Origin: Laetiporus sulphureus 93-53
Taxonomy: Eukaryota > Basidiomycota > Agaricomycetes > Polyporales > Laetiporaceae
Length of the DNA: 49,286 bases
Assembly (NCBI RefSeq): GCF_001632365.1
Contig: NW_024468551.1
Location: 281,927 to 331,212 of the forward strand
Direction of reading: 5' to 3'
Part shown: piece after piece, positions 8,856 through 19,731 of the stretch
How the letters are laid out: each line of letters begins with the position of its first letter
Numbering within the stretch: the first letter of the stretch is position 1
Position numbers and translations under genes: made by a program
The notes under the pieces: model-generated
Databases searched by the model: none
Seen by the model: only the letters and a program-made list of their open reading frames with translations
What the model was told of the DNA's origin: nothing

Positions 8856-10771
8856 ATGGGAGAGCTCGATGCGACGTACGGAGCGGTACTTATCGGAGCC
8901 TTCGTGTCCGCCGTGTGAGCTCTCTCGGTTATCTTACGCAAGCTGAGGAGCTGAAACCCCTTCAGGTTGTTCGGGGTGACCAATTTGCAGGCGTTCATTT
9001 ACTTCCAAAGGTACTCGAGTGACGGAGTGTGGAGCAAGCTCACTGTCTGCTGGCTCTGGTGCGACGCATTAGTCATTCCTCCTGCGCGAGTGTTGATGCT
9101 ACTCGGTGCAGGCTTTTAGATGCGGTCCACTTGGCATTCGTCGTACACATGGTCTACTGGTACCTAGTCACCAACTACTTCAATCCTTTAGAACTTACGG
9201 TCATTGTATGGACGTTCAAAGTAAGTGTCCTCTTTTTTTTGTGTGAGAGAGATCGTCTGAAAACTGATAGGTACAAAACGCAGGCACAAATCATTGTAGA
9301 TGTAAGTTCATTGGGGCGATTATCTTCTGCTCAGGTGACTTTGCATCTGCTTAGGCGATCGTCGTGATCTCGGTGCATTCGTGAGTGGACATTCTCATGC
9401 ATGCTTTTTGCAAGCTCGGACATTGACATCGTCTGTATCACTAGGCTATACACCGTGCGGATATGGAAACGTATGTACCATTCTCATTGTCTATCAATGA
9501 TATGATACTGATGCAGACTATCGATGCGATCTACCCATCCATGCCCTTGATGTGCACCGCCGGGCTAGTCAGCATGGCAGACAGCCGCCCTTCAGCGTTC
9601 CTCAAGTTCCTCCGCGTCGCAGTCGTACGTGGCTCGTGTTTTTACGGGCCTGTATATCACTGAACCGTGCTATCAGACCGTCATCGTCATTCTAGGCTAC
9701 GGTATGTGCTCGTCGTCGATATCGAGGTGAAGCGTGCGGCTTGACCGTGGTGATTGTCCGTTCTGCTGGGATCAGGCGCAGTGATCAGTGAGTGTACCTC
9801 TGTCGTCGCGCGTTCCGTCTGACATCTCATTGCAATTGTAAAGCACTCTGCTACGAGATGTAAGCACATCTCCACATCCCACCGCCGCCTGTCGTTCACG
9901 CGCCCGCAGCGTCCGCTTCCATGAATACACCGACCTCCTCGCCGCGAGGGTGAGCGTCCAGCTTTTTCGTCCTCTGCCATCGGCTGACTGGATATCCACT
10001 CAGTGGGTGACGTACTTACCGCTGGGCGCGGCGACGTGCATCGACGCGATCTTCGCGTCCGCTCTCTGTTATCTCCTGCGGCGCTGCCGCACAGGCCATT
10101 CCAAGTACGCATCTTCCGGTTTGTAGGGGGTGCCAATTCCTGCTCACTGTTGTTGTGCATCTGTGATTGCGCAGGATGGACTCGACGATCTCGGTGTTGA
10201 TGTTGTTCACGGTGAACACTGGGATCGTCACGAGGTAAGGTCCTACGAGTATGCGTACGCGGCGCGTGTCTCGGATTGACTTACGGTGGATCTGTACAGC
10301 CTGTGCTCGTTGACGGCGATGGCGATGGTGAGCGTTCGCGCACAGAGATTTGGGATACGGATTCGCAGTTTGACTGGATCGGTAGATGGCGGCGCTCCCG
10401 GATACGTTCGCGGTGCTGAGCGTCGAGTTCATGGTCACGAAGCGTGAGTGCGCCTTCCCACGCAAGGCTCACCCACGCATCGACTGACATTCATCGTCAA
10501 CTGTTGCAGTCTACGTCAATTCGTTCATGGCCATGTACGTTTCCCGTGGGGTATGGCTGGATGTCGTTGCTGATCTAGACGATGTTGCATTGTCAGGTTC
10601 AATGCGCGCAATAGCCTGCGGAATAACGGGTTCACGAGCGAACGCGGCGCCGACCTGCACCTCCGCCCGATCAGCGGCTGTTGGCCGTCCACGCAAAGCG
10701 GGCAAAAGTGGGCGGCCTCGCCAACGACGGGTCTCCCGACAGAGATAAGGTGTACCGGGATGGCGTATTGA
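8856..10771 (+). CDS. DUF6534 multi-pass membrane protein, copy C
   Basis: The most diverged of the three complete copies and the only one with a single 5' unit. Blocks seen are MGELDATYGAVLIGAF, LFGVTNLQAFIYFQRYSSD, YWYLVTNYFNPLELTV, the 18-nt exon encoding AQIIVD, the 12-nt exon at 9776-9787, FHEYTDLLAAR, TCIDAIFASALCYLLRR, LPDTFAVLSVEFMVTK and LYVNSFMAMFNARNSLR. Its C-terminal tail of about 40 residues after NSLR is longer than in B and unrelated to A's terminal residues. The intron after exon 2 has a GTGCGA donor instead of GTAAGG. Function of the family is unknown. Confidence 0.8.
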
Positions 10772-11091
10772 GTGCTGCCGCCAAGTGGAATCCGCTTTTG
10801 TCCCCTCACATTGTTAGAGGATGAATGATCTTATTCGCTCCTTTGCTCGTGTTATTGTGGGCTCTTCTCGTATCTATCGTAGGTTGACGTACATTGTATG
10901 TACTCGAGGTTAGCTCATAGTCCACAAAGTCGTCGTGATATGTACACATGTGCAAAATAAAAACAGCGCGTGCGATCGACATCCAAGGCCGCTTTGTGCG
11001 CTCCCGTTTTCAACGTCAGCGCAGGTATCTCTCTGCGCGATGGGCAGCCGGTAAGACGCACGGCTGCCTGGTTGAGTCACTGTGCTGCAGC

Positions 11092-11590
11092 TCGAACAGG
11101 AGGGACGCATGCACTAGCCTGACGGCGCGTGGACGCGTCCTGCTCTGGTTCGAGACCCTTGCAATGTACCCGCCCATACAATGGCGGCAGCCTGCAGAAC
11201 AGTATGCCCACAAGGAGGAAGCGCAGGATAAGACCTGCGTGAGACGGGAGATCCGCGCGGCGCGCGTCGTCCGTGGCGAACATGCGCTGTTTCATGCGAG
11301 GTGCTCGTCTCGTCAAAGCCAGCTGAGGGAGCGCGGCGGGCCGTGCGCGGATAGCGACGATGGTCGCTGGGCACCGTTTTGGGCTTGCTTGTCTGGACCA
11401 AGCGGCGAGACGCATCGGTCGACGGCTCCCGCGCTCTGCGTCCTGACTGATCGTGTGGTTTATTGAGAGGCTTCAGCGATGCGACGCGATATGTGCTCGA
11501 ACGCGAACAAGACCAAGACCAAATTTGGCGCAAATAAGTGTGGCAAGACGAGACCATGCGCACGAGCGTGACTGCCCATTTCCGTGGTCA
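11092..11590 (+). repeat. Downstream-flank duplication, copy 2
   Basis: Homologous to 4531-5080. Both strands carry ORFs of 100-170 codons, but the high GC content and the lack of frame conservation against the other copy argue against coding. The interval 10,772-11,091 between copy C and this repeat contains nothing I can assign. Confidence 0.6.
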
Positions 11591-12173
11591 GAGTGCAGGG
11601 TCCCAACGACCTGCGCGTATATGAGGGCGAGGCTCTGCATCGACTGAATTGCGATTGGGGTCCATGGAGTACATTTTCACTTGGCGTCGATGGCAGTGGC
11701 TTGTCCGAGTCGACACGGGTACAATGGATGCGGGGTATCCCGGGGTACCTATAGATGGACGAGGTTGAGTAGGTGGGGATACGTTTCCAGGGGTTCAACG
11801 TTCAATATTCAGGGGTTATGAAAGAGTAGGACGGGCTGGAGGATAAGCGCAAGCGCCCCTGGGGGAGAAGGACAAAATGAAGGCGTTCGTCGTTTCATTT
11901 GTTCCTTGCTCGCGTAAAGACGTACAGAGAGGCGTGTAGTGTTACGTAGCGCGCCTCGTACGTACATAGATGGACTGTTCGGGTCCAGAACGTTTTACGT
12001 TTGTCCGTTCGTGCCTTGGCGGAGAGTAACCATGTCTACATCAACGGTTAGTGAGATCCGATCCGAGCGTGGAAGAGGTAAGATGACGCGCTTTTACGAT
12101 CGCCTCCTGCGCGACACTGAGATTTACTGAATAGACATTGAGCAGGATTGCTGGGAAGGCCCAGGTCCAGGCC
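11591..12173. other. Intergenic, no gene recognised
   Basis: Short ORFs only. The ATG at 12,031 opens a few codons before a GTAAGA that could be a donor, but no convincing downstream exon follows. I see no repeat or RNA gene. Confidence 0.5.
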
Positions 12174-12568
12174 TCAGGGTCTGAAGTTGCGCTGTCGTGC
12201 CTTGCCTTGTCGAAGGTAGTATGCGGCTAATCCGGGAAAATGCCTTTTTGGAGAGAATGAATGGAGTGATGTCCGAGCGGTGAGGAGTTCTCTGGATGAT
12301 TCGCGCACCGCGGATATTGTCGAGGTCGCCGTTGGCGCGGGTGCTGTTGCTGGCGAGCTGGATGCAGTGTGGCAGCTGCCAGTCGTGGTGGATGCTCGTG
12401 AAGTAGGCGAGATGATGCTGTGGCTAAGGAGTGGTTGGAGGACAGGCGGGGCGAAGTGGTGCAGGCCGACGGTATCAGCCTTCATAGGTGCGTATGTACG
12501 GAATGGGGGGGACACTTGGCATGACTGGGGTTTTTCCATAACGAAGTGGGATATACCCATCTATTGAA
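12174..12568 (-). other. Possible terminal exon of an unrecognised minus-strand gene
   Basis: One minus-strand frame from about 12,415 down to about 12,140 has protein-like composition and C-ending codons. It begins after a plausible acceptor (ccacag) and includes ANGDLDNIRGARIIQRTP and ITPFILSKKAFSRISRI. I could not join it to upstream exons or name a family. It could be a partial gene, a remnant or chance. Confidence 0.3.
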
Positions 12569-13094
12569 ACTGCACTGCATCCGGACAAGGTACGTGTTTG
12601 ATGTCGGTTCTTGTATGCGGAGGGTCTGTTCCTAAGATGAAGAGTTACATTAGGACCCTGGCCGATAGCATGCGGAGAGTACGAGAAAAGACGAACAGGA
12701 TGTATATTGACCAAAGAGGACCAGGGAAGAGTAAGGCGGAAGGAAATGAGATAGGATGCAATGAGTTGATTTCATACTATAGTAACCGTATTGCCGTCGC
12801 CATCGTGCGGAAAGCGATTGAAGACCTGCATCTGCTCGGATGAAGACCACGGAGTCTGCATCGGCGGAGAAGTACTGGAATGAATAGAACTCTGGAGAGG
12901 AAGCAAGCGCGCCGCACAGCGCAGCCCCCGCACGTCCGATAGAGACTCCCTCGCGTGGTCCCTGCGGATCCGTACAAGAAGCACGTCGCAGAGGACGCGT
13001 GGCCACAAGCGCGTCAACGGGGTCACGTGCGCTCGCGCCACCGATGGCGAGATGGCCCTCGCCGTTGCGCACGCCGAGCTCGCCATCCACCCGC

Positions 13095-13952
13095 ATGCTG
13101 AGCACCGCCGCCAGCCGCCTGCGCCTTTCCCTCCTCTCCCTCGCCGGCCACGCCTCCCAGCCCCGCACCGCAAGCACTCTCACCATGTCCGGTGCGTCTC
13201 TTCCCGCCCCTCCCCACGCTAACAAACGCTGAACACATCCGTGCGCCCACGCAGGCAAACAGCCAGAGCTCGCGACCTTCGCCGCGGGCTGCTTCTGGGG
13301 CGTCGAGCACATCTTCCTCCAACACTTCCCCATCGCGCAGGACAAGGGCGTCCTGCGCACGCGCGTCGGGTTCACGGGCGGGAAGCCCGAGGCCGTCGAT
13401 CCTGACTATCCGACGGTGTGTACCGGGCGCACCGACCACGCCGAGGCGCTCCAGATCGAGTTTGACCCGGACAAGGTCGGGTATGGCGAGCTTGTTGGTG
13501 AGTGCCGCCGCGGCGGTGTGGGGCTCGGGTGGAGAGGCTTGGGCTGAGCGGCGCAGAGTTCTTCTACAGGACGCACGAGCCGACGACGCTCAACTCCCAG
13601 GGCCGTGACACCGGCACGCGTACGTCCATTCCCTCCACCTTCAGTCGTTCAGTCGTCCACCGCGCACCGCGCACCGCGCAGAGTACCGCTCCGCGATCTT
13701 CTACCACTCCCCCGAGCAGCTCCAGATTGCAAAGCGCGTCACGGACGACGTCCAGAAGAAGCATTTTGACCCTATCGGTGAGTGGCTGCTTCGTCCCCCC
13801 TGCTCCTACCAAGGTCATCTGTCACAGGCAAGAAGATCGTCACCCAGATCGTACCCGCTGGGCCGTGGTACGACGCCGAAGACTACCACCAGGAGTACCT
13901 CCACAAGAACCCATCGGGGTACCACTGTCCCACGCATCGCCTGCATTGGTGA
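13095..13952 (+). CDS. msrA: Peptide methionine-(S)-S-oxide reductase MsrA
   Basis: MsrA reduces methionine-S-sulfoxide in proteins and free methionine, repairing oxidative damage. The model has five exons: 13095-13191, 13255-13497, 13557-13619, 13682-13777 and 13828-13952, giving 207 aa. The catalytic motif GCFWGVEH lies in exon 2, followed by RVGFTGG, the TDHAEALQ segment, [25 protein letters not shown] and a C-terminal [10 protein letters not shown]. The first ATG adds a roughly 30-residue arginine- and serine-rich leader ahead of a second ATG at 13,185, so one gene may give mitochondrial and cytosolic forms (inference). The large antisense ORF is an artefact of high GC. Confidence 0.95.
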
Positions 13953-14428
13953 GGCCGGACACGAGGAGCGATGAGCACAGGACGCAGCGAAGTGTAGGAA
14001 TACGAGTTTGTCATTATCGTCGTACGTACGTGTCGATACCAGTCCAACTATGCATGTTCTTTCTCGTCGAAATATCACGCGTGCAGTGAGGAAAACATTC
14101 ATCTGTATTCCTCTGTCCAATAGACAATCGCGCGTGGACTCGTCCTACCGTACCCACACGAACGAACAAAGGTTCCGTAGCAAACAGACGACACGGACCA
14201 CCGAATCCTGATATACGATAACCAACAAACCCGACGAAAATCAAAGCAAACCAAAGCGAGCAAAGCACGAACCGCGTATCAGCCCGAGCGCGGCACGCCG
14301 CCGAAGGAAGGGCGCGCAGTCGACCCTCGTCGGGCGAGCCTCTCGTCCTTCGAGTGTCCGGACGGGATCAAAGCCGCGGACCGACCACGGCCCATCTTGC
14401 AACCCATCGCGTGCCCCATCGCAACCCA
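13953..14428. other. Intergenic between convergent genes
   Basis: This region separates the stops of msrA (+) and the F-box gene (-), so it should hold both 3' UTRs. It contains no supported ORF or repeat. Confidence 0.5.
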
Positions 14429-16873
14429 TCACAAAAACTCACTCGGATGCCTCCACTCCGCCTCCCCACACCCCTCCGCCTCAAGCCACTCCTTCACATT
14501 ATGATGCGCCCTCGCCTCGGGCCACACCTCCAACTGCACCCGCGTCTCCCCACCCACACTCCCGCTCTCGCTCGTCCCCGCACCCGCGCCGGCGCCCGCA
14601 CCCGCACCAGCACCCGCGCCCTCGGAGCTTTCGCCCCCCTCACGCGTGACGGTATAATAATCCTCGTCGATCCGCGCGACGCGCACACCCGGGAACCCCA
14701 GCGCGATCACCGCCTCCGGATCCCGCACATCAAACTGCAACAGCCCAATAAACCTCAATCCCGGCGGCAACCCCGCACGCAGTTGCTACCCCGCACGCAT
14801 CAGCACACGCTCAACGAAAAAGAAAGGAAGGGCTCACCGAGACAAAGCCCACAGCGTCCGTCCCCGCCTCCGCCTGCAAGCTGAGCGCACGCACCCCGCG
14901 CGGCACGAGCCACATCGCCACCGCCGCCGCCACATCCTTCGGCAAGGTCGCCGTCAAGCTCCTCAGCCCCGTCAAGCTCGGCAGCACCCCCCACACCCCC
15001 GCATCGTACCCCAACCGCCTCTGCGCCCAGTTCGCACTCGGCACCGTCAGCCGCAGCGTCCGCAGCGTCGTCCGGTCCCGCAGGAACTCGGAGATCGCGG
15101 GGAACAGGTCGTGGTCGTTCACGCTGTAGCCGAGGAGCGTGAAGGCAAAGTGCCGGAGGAAGGGAAGAGTGGGCGGTTTCCCCGCCGCGCTCGCGCCCAC
15201 GAACTCGCGGAACTGCGTGCTCGCCATGCAGTCGAGCACGCACTGGATTCGCAGGCTCTCCAGCTGGTGTCCACCGTCGAGGATCTCGGCGAACGCACGG
15301 CTCTCCGCGGGGAAGTGGCCCAGGAAATCGAGCGAGGTGAGGTTGCGGAGCGAGATGGTGTCTGCGGGCGGGAAGGGCCAGTGCTGGTTCTGCAGGAAGA
15401 GCGCGCGGAGCGAGGTGCGGTTCTGTACGAGAAAGTCCAGGATCGGGTGCGGCGAGCCGCCGGTAGAGACGTAGGAGAACTGCGTGAGGTGCCGGAATTT
15501 GGGAAAGTGCAGGTCCGTGGTGCCGTCGAGCGGCCTGCATGCGGGTCGTTAGCGAGTGTACGTCGGCGGTGCGAAATCACTTACATCAGTGACAGTCCTC
15601 GGATGCGGTGTTTCGCGCTCTCGAGGATGCGCAGGAAGGACATCATCTCGCGCCAGCGCATCGAGCAGTGCACGTTCTTCAGGTTGTGCAGCTTTGGCAG
15701 CGCGTTCGCGAGCATCCCTGCGCGCGCGTCAGTCATGCGTGATATGCCGTGAGACGGACGTGCACTGACCGGTTTGGAAGGTCATGGGCGAGATGTCACG
15801 GCCCTGGTAAAAGACGCGAAGCGTGCGGACATGCTTGGCAAACTCTTTGTCGACGATGATCCGTGTGAGGATGTCGGCGCTGCGTTGCGATTCGCGCTTG
15901 TCCGAGACTGCAACGCGCGAACACGTCAGAGGAGGACCGGGATGGACTTGCTGCGCACTCACGGAAATAGAGGTCGACACGTTGAAAGAGGAGCTCGCTG
16001 GCGATGCGGGAAAGGGTGTGAGGGACGAGAAGGAGGTTCTTGAGGTCGCGCGGGGACAGCCAGCGTGCGATCTCGCGCCATATCTCTGTGCTGAAGCCTG
16101 GTGTGGTGTGCGGCGCGATGAGAGGCTGCGAGGGGCGGCACGGGAGTCATCGGGACGCGACGGGGCGGTGACGACAGCGTGAGGGACGAGAGCGGCGATG
16201 AGTGACGTGCGAAAGACTCGGCCGGGGATGGGGCTCACCTTGCCGGTGTTGGCGACGTGCTGGACCATGAGCTCCTTTGCCTCTTCGTGATCGGGCTCGA
16301 GGACCATGATGGCCTGCAGGTCTGCGCGGTGGGCGTGAAAGTGGAGTGCGGGGGAGAAGAGAGGCAAATGGAGTACGGAAGAGGGAAGGAAGGGCGTGAG
16401 TACGGGCGTCGGAAGCGAAGGATGGAGAAAATGGAGACGCAGCTGGAACGACCCAGACGGGGGTGGCCGTCTAGAATGCGCGTACGGGAGAACATCTAGA
16501 TTCGGAGAGGACGGGAGCGGCCGAAGATGGGCGGATCACATACCTTGATGAGCGCGGACATGGAGGCCGGCGGCGAGGCTGGCCTTTGCGCGGAGGAGGC
16601 GGGCGCGAGAGGCGGCAGCGGGGGATAGGTTCTTGAGGGAGAGGACGGACTGGACGGCGTTCTCGATGAGGGTTCTAGAGCTGGTGATGGGGTAAATGAT
16701 GGGGGGCTTATTAGTAGACAGCGGGCGATGATGGGAAGTTTTGCTCACACGTCGTGGTCGAGCTGGAGACGGGAGAGGGCGTAGAGGAGGACGTCGGCTT
16801 TCTGGTCGTCGGGGAGGGGGGCGGTGGCATCGCGGATGCAGGCGTCGATGATTTTTGGGTTGAAGACGCTCAT
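14429..16873 (-). CDS. TPR / F-box / LRR-like protein (SCF substrate receptor)
   Basis: Eight exons on the minus strand (16873-16749, 16680-16544, 16321-16239, 16125-15963, 15907-15770, 15717-15585, 15534-14838, 14785-14429) give 610 aa. Residues 1-115 form helical TPR-like repeats (DATAPLPDDQKADVLLYAL; SRARLLRAKASLAAGLH). An F-box follows at about 120-165 (FSTEIWREIARWLSPRDLK), and then leucine-rich segments at about 210-490 (LPKLHNLKNVHC, NLTSLDFLGHF). The C-terminus has an Ala-Gly dipeptide run near residue 550. The order TPR, F-box, LRR recalls yeast Dia2 and fission yeast Pof3. By family logic it recruits a target to an SCF ubiquitin ligase; the target is unknown. Confidence 0.88.
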
Positions 16874-19731
16874 GGTTAGCGGGAGAGAGGCGGGAAGTCA
16901 CGGGCAAGACAAGCGAGGGCTGTAGCAGGGTCGTGGCGGGCGCGGAGTTGGCAGTCAATAGAATTGGGAGCGAGGCGAGCGCGGGGGGCGGTGGTGAGCG
17001 GGGGTGGCTGCTGAATGAACGTGGACAGTGAGCAGGATGAGGAGGAGTGTTCGAGGGGGACGCCCTCGCAGCAGCGACCATCATAAACCAGGCCACGCCA
17101 GAACAGTCCTCCACACACCGCACCAGTCGCACGTGATCCCTTTCGCGTCGCGCCCACACACAGTCTTGCTCTGCTTTTTATACCTTGTTCACAGGCATCT
17201 ATCAACTCGCGTACAAGGTATGTAACCCCTCTGGTATTTTACTCATCCGAGACTGATTTACCCATATTTACTCAAGTGGCCCTCCGCCGTCGCACAAGGC
17301 GAGCAAGACATGACGAATACTCTGACGTCTATCTTGCTTCCCGGGTATCTCAAGCTCCCTTTTCTTCTTCGGTACGCGCACTTTGCAAAGGCCGACCGAT
17401 GCGGAACCAAGCTGCAACGCGGTGTAGAAACCAGAAAAAGACGACGTGTGAGATGATGGGTCGCTTGTCTCCGTAGTGACGAACGAGAATAACCCGCCAT
17501 TAGCGAGTCCGAAGGCAGCTGGAAGAAGATACTCGTATACTCTAGAAGAAGATCGGCGTATCAGGCCCATGGATGTTGTCGAAGGAAGTAGCGAGAAGAC
17601 GTACCTCTTTCTCTTCGGCACACCCTGATATCGGCTATCCCAATGCGCCATCTGTGGCATTCCGCAGTGCCCTCTGTCTGTAACCACCACGAAAAAAATG
17701 AGCACTTCTCTCATCCCGCGTGATTTGCCCCCTCCTTCCTCCGATGCCCATCTCGCCAAAGCGGCGAACGCACATCTCGGATTCTCCCATCCCATGTAGC
17801 GATCTCCTAACTTTTCCGATGACGGCTTTGAAGATCTGGAAGACGTACTGATCATTCGCGCAATTCAACGGTGGACGCTCAACCCACGGCCACGGGTCTG
17901 GAATCGCCTTCTCCGAGCTCGCTTATGAACCTCTCACGATTGGCGCTCGGCGTTGCCTCTACGTTATCCTGAGCTCCGAATACACTCATCTGCTATCACC
18001 TCAACGACAGAGCTGAGCACGCTGATGGCGCCGCACTAGTTTGACCTCCCTTCAACTTGACATCTGAACCCCACAAATAGCCACCGACGAGTTCTTTTTA
18101 TACGACTGATTGCGTGCAGCGATCTCTCAGCTTTCGGAAATATAGCTCGAACGGTCTGATGTACCATCGTCCCCGCAATACAGCAATGCAGGCGCTGGAC
18201 CCGCGGCCATGGAATGGGGCCGCTTGTCCTGAGCTCGCTTGTGCACGCTGCACGAAATCTCTCGTGATTGACGATACCTGCGGGGTTTCTGCCCTCCTAG
18301 ATGGCGACAGAGCCGGCAACGCTGCGAGCTGAGACAACCCTGAAGCCGAGGGGTTTGCGCGAGCTGCCGAACATGTCCTCGACGTAAAGGTGCAATATGC
18401 GTCGATGCACACCACGCGCGCGCGTCCCACGCTCGGGTGTTGGTTTTCGGATAGGGCGGTGAGCCGACGGAGGAACGATGACGGCGCCATCTTGGGTCGA
18501 CGTTCACATACTGCGCACCAGGAAGCCATGGAAATAGCATACAGGACACACGCAGCGTCCCTGTTTTCCGGAGCCGAGGACTAGACGGCCTCTTTCTCGT
18601 GGGAGTCAGGTATGCTCAGGACTGCTGTCTGCTCGTCTCCGGTACGGCACGATATACTGATTGTTGTTTCCAGTCTGTATCTCCGGGAAAGTGTATGGTA
18701 CGACAGGACACAGCCAAGCAATATGTCTTTGCTTGCATATGGCCACGTCATACACCCGGCATTGATATTGCGAGGGCATCGGGCCAACTTAAGGCCACAA
18801 AGACAGGGCGTTACGACTCGACAACCGCGCGGCTTGATAGCCTGTTGATCGGAAGGTCGCAATCGATGTGGATCGCTGCGGGACTTTCCAGTAACCCGAG
18901 CGCTGTACGTATAATAAGCGCCCGCTTATGCGCCGCTGACGACCCTGCAAGCACTACGAATTCGCTTAATTCTCCCGACAATGCCGGATAGCGAGAGGTC
19001 TGCAGTCCACTTGCTGTGATCGCACGAATAAACCAGATGGCCACAACCCAGGGCGGCGGTCCGGCTTACCGCCATCCTTAGCTCACGGTGCGAAAGCGGT
19101 GACAATTATGGCAAAGGCACCGCTGACGTGACAAACGCACCCGCTATTGCGGCTTTTCAATAGCCCCATGTATGTAGCACCGCAGAAGGATGTCGCACAC
19201 CGAAATTTTCTGGCCTCTGCAGTCGAGCGACTAGAACATCATTGAGCACGCACGATTGTCGGACGTTGACCCTGAGCATACCGACTAATACTCGCATCAC
19301 GGCGACCTCAAATTTTTTGAGCGCGATTATACGCCGCGGACCTCGCTTGGAGAGACCAGACCGCGTGCTCTGCAATCCTCGCACGACGGTTGGTTCTAGC
19401 TACGGCCAGGTTCCTAGCTGTGACAAGCGCAGATCATGGCAAGGGGGTACGGTGTTTGCCCTTTCTCTTTTTTTTCGCTGATGGAGCTCAGAACGGGAAA
19501 CAGCGATGGACTGGCGCCAGGCCTGAGATTCCCATTCTTTTCGGAGGAATGCCACGCGGACGATTGTAGGGACTTTCTGACAGCCTTGAGCTAAACCCTG
19601 AGCTAATCGGATGTGCGCTTTTTGACTGCAATCTGTCGAGGCAAGTCTCATTTCCAGACGCAATGCGGAACCACCAAGAACCGGAGAACATGGGCTTCAG
19701 GTACAGGGTTGAGCTACTCCTGCCTCCAGGA
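16874..19731. other. Gene-poor 2.9-kb interval
   Basis: I see only ORFs of 60-195 codons without domain signals. The longest, minus strand 17,855-17,268, overlaps open frames on both strands and has no splice-supported extension. A plus-strand stretch at 17,800-17,930 has coding-like composition (FEDLEDVLIIRAIQRW) but is bounded by stops. It may hold remnants of old genes, but I cannot support any. Confidence 0.45.

Noticed and set aside
11114..11563. Minus-strand gene of about 149 codons in the duplicated downstream flank
   Set aside because: The homologous copy at 4531-5080 does not keep the same frame, so coding is unlikely.
12650..13375. 241-codon minus-strand ORF
   Set aside because: It lies largely antisense to the well-supported msrA exons in GC-rich DNA; its composition reflects the opposite strand.
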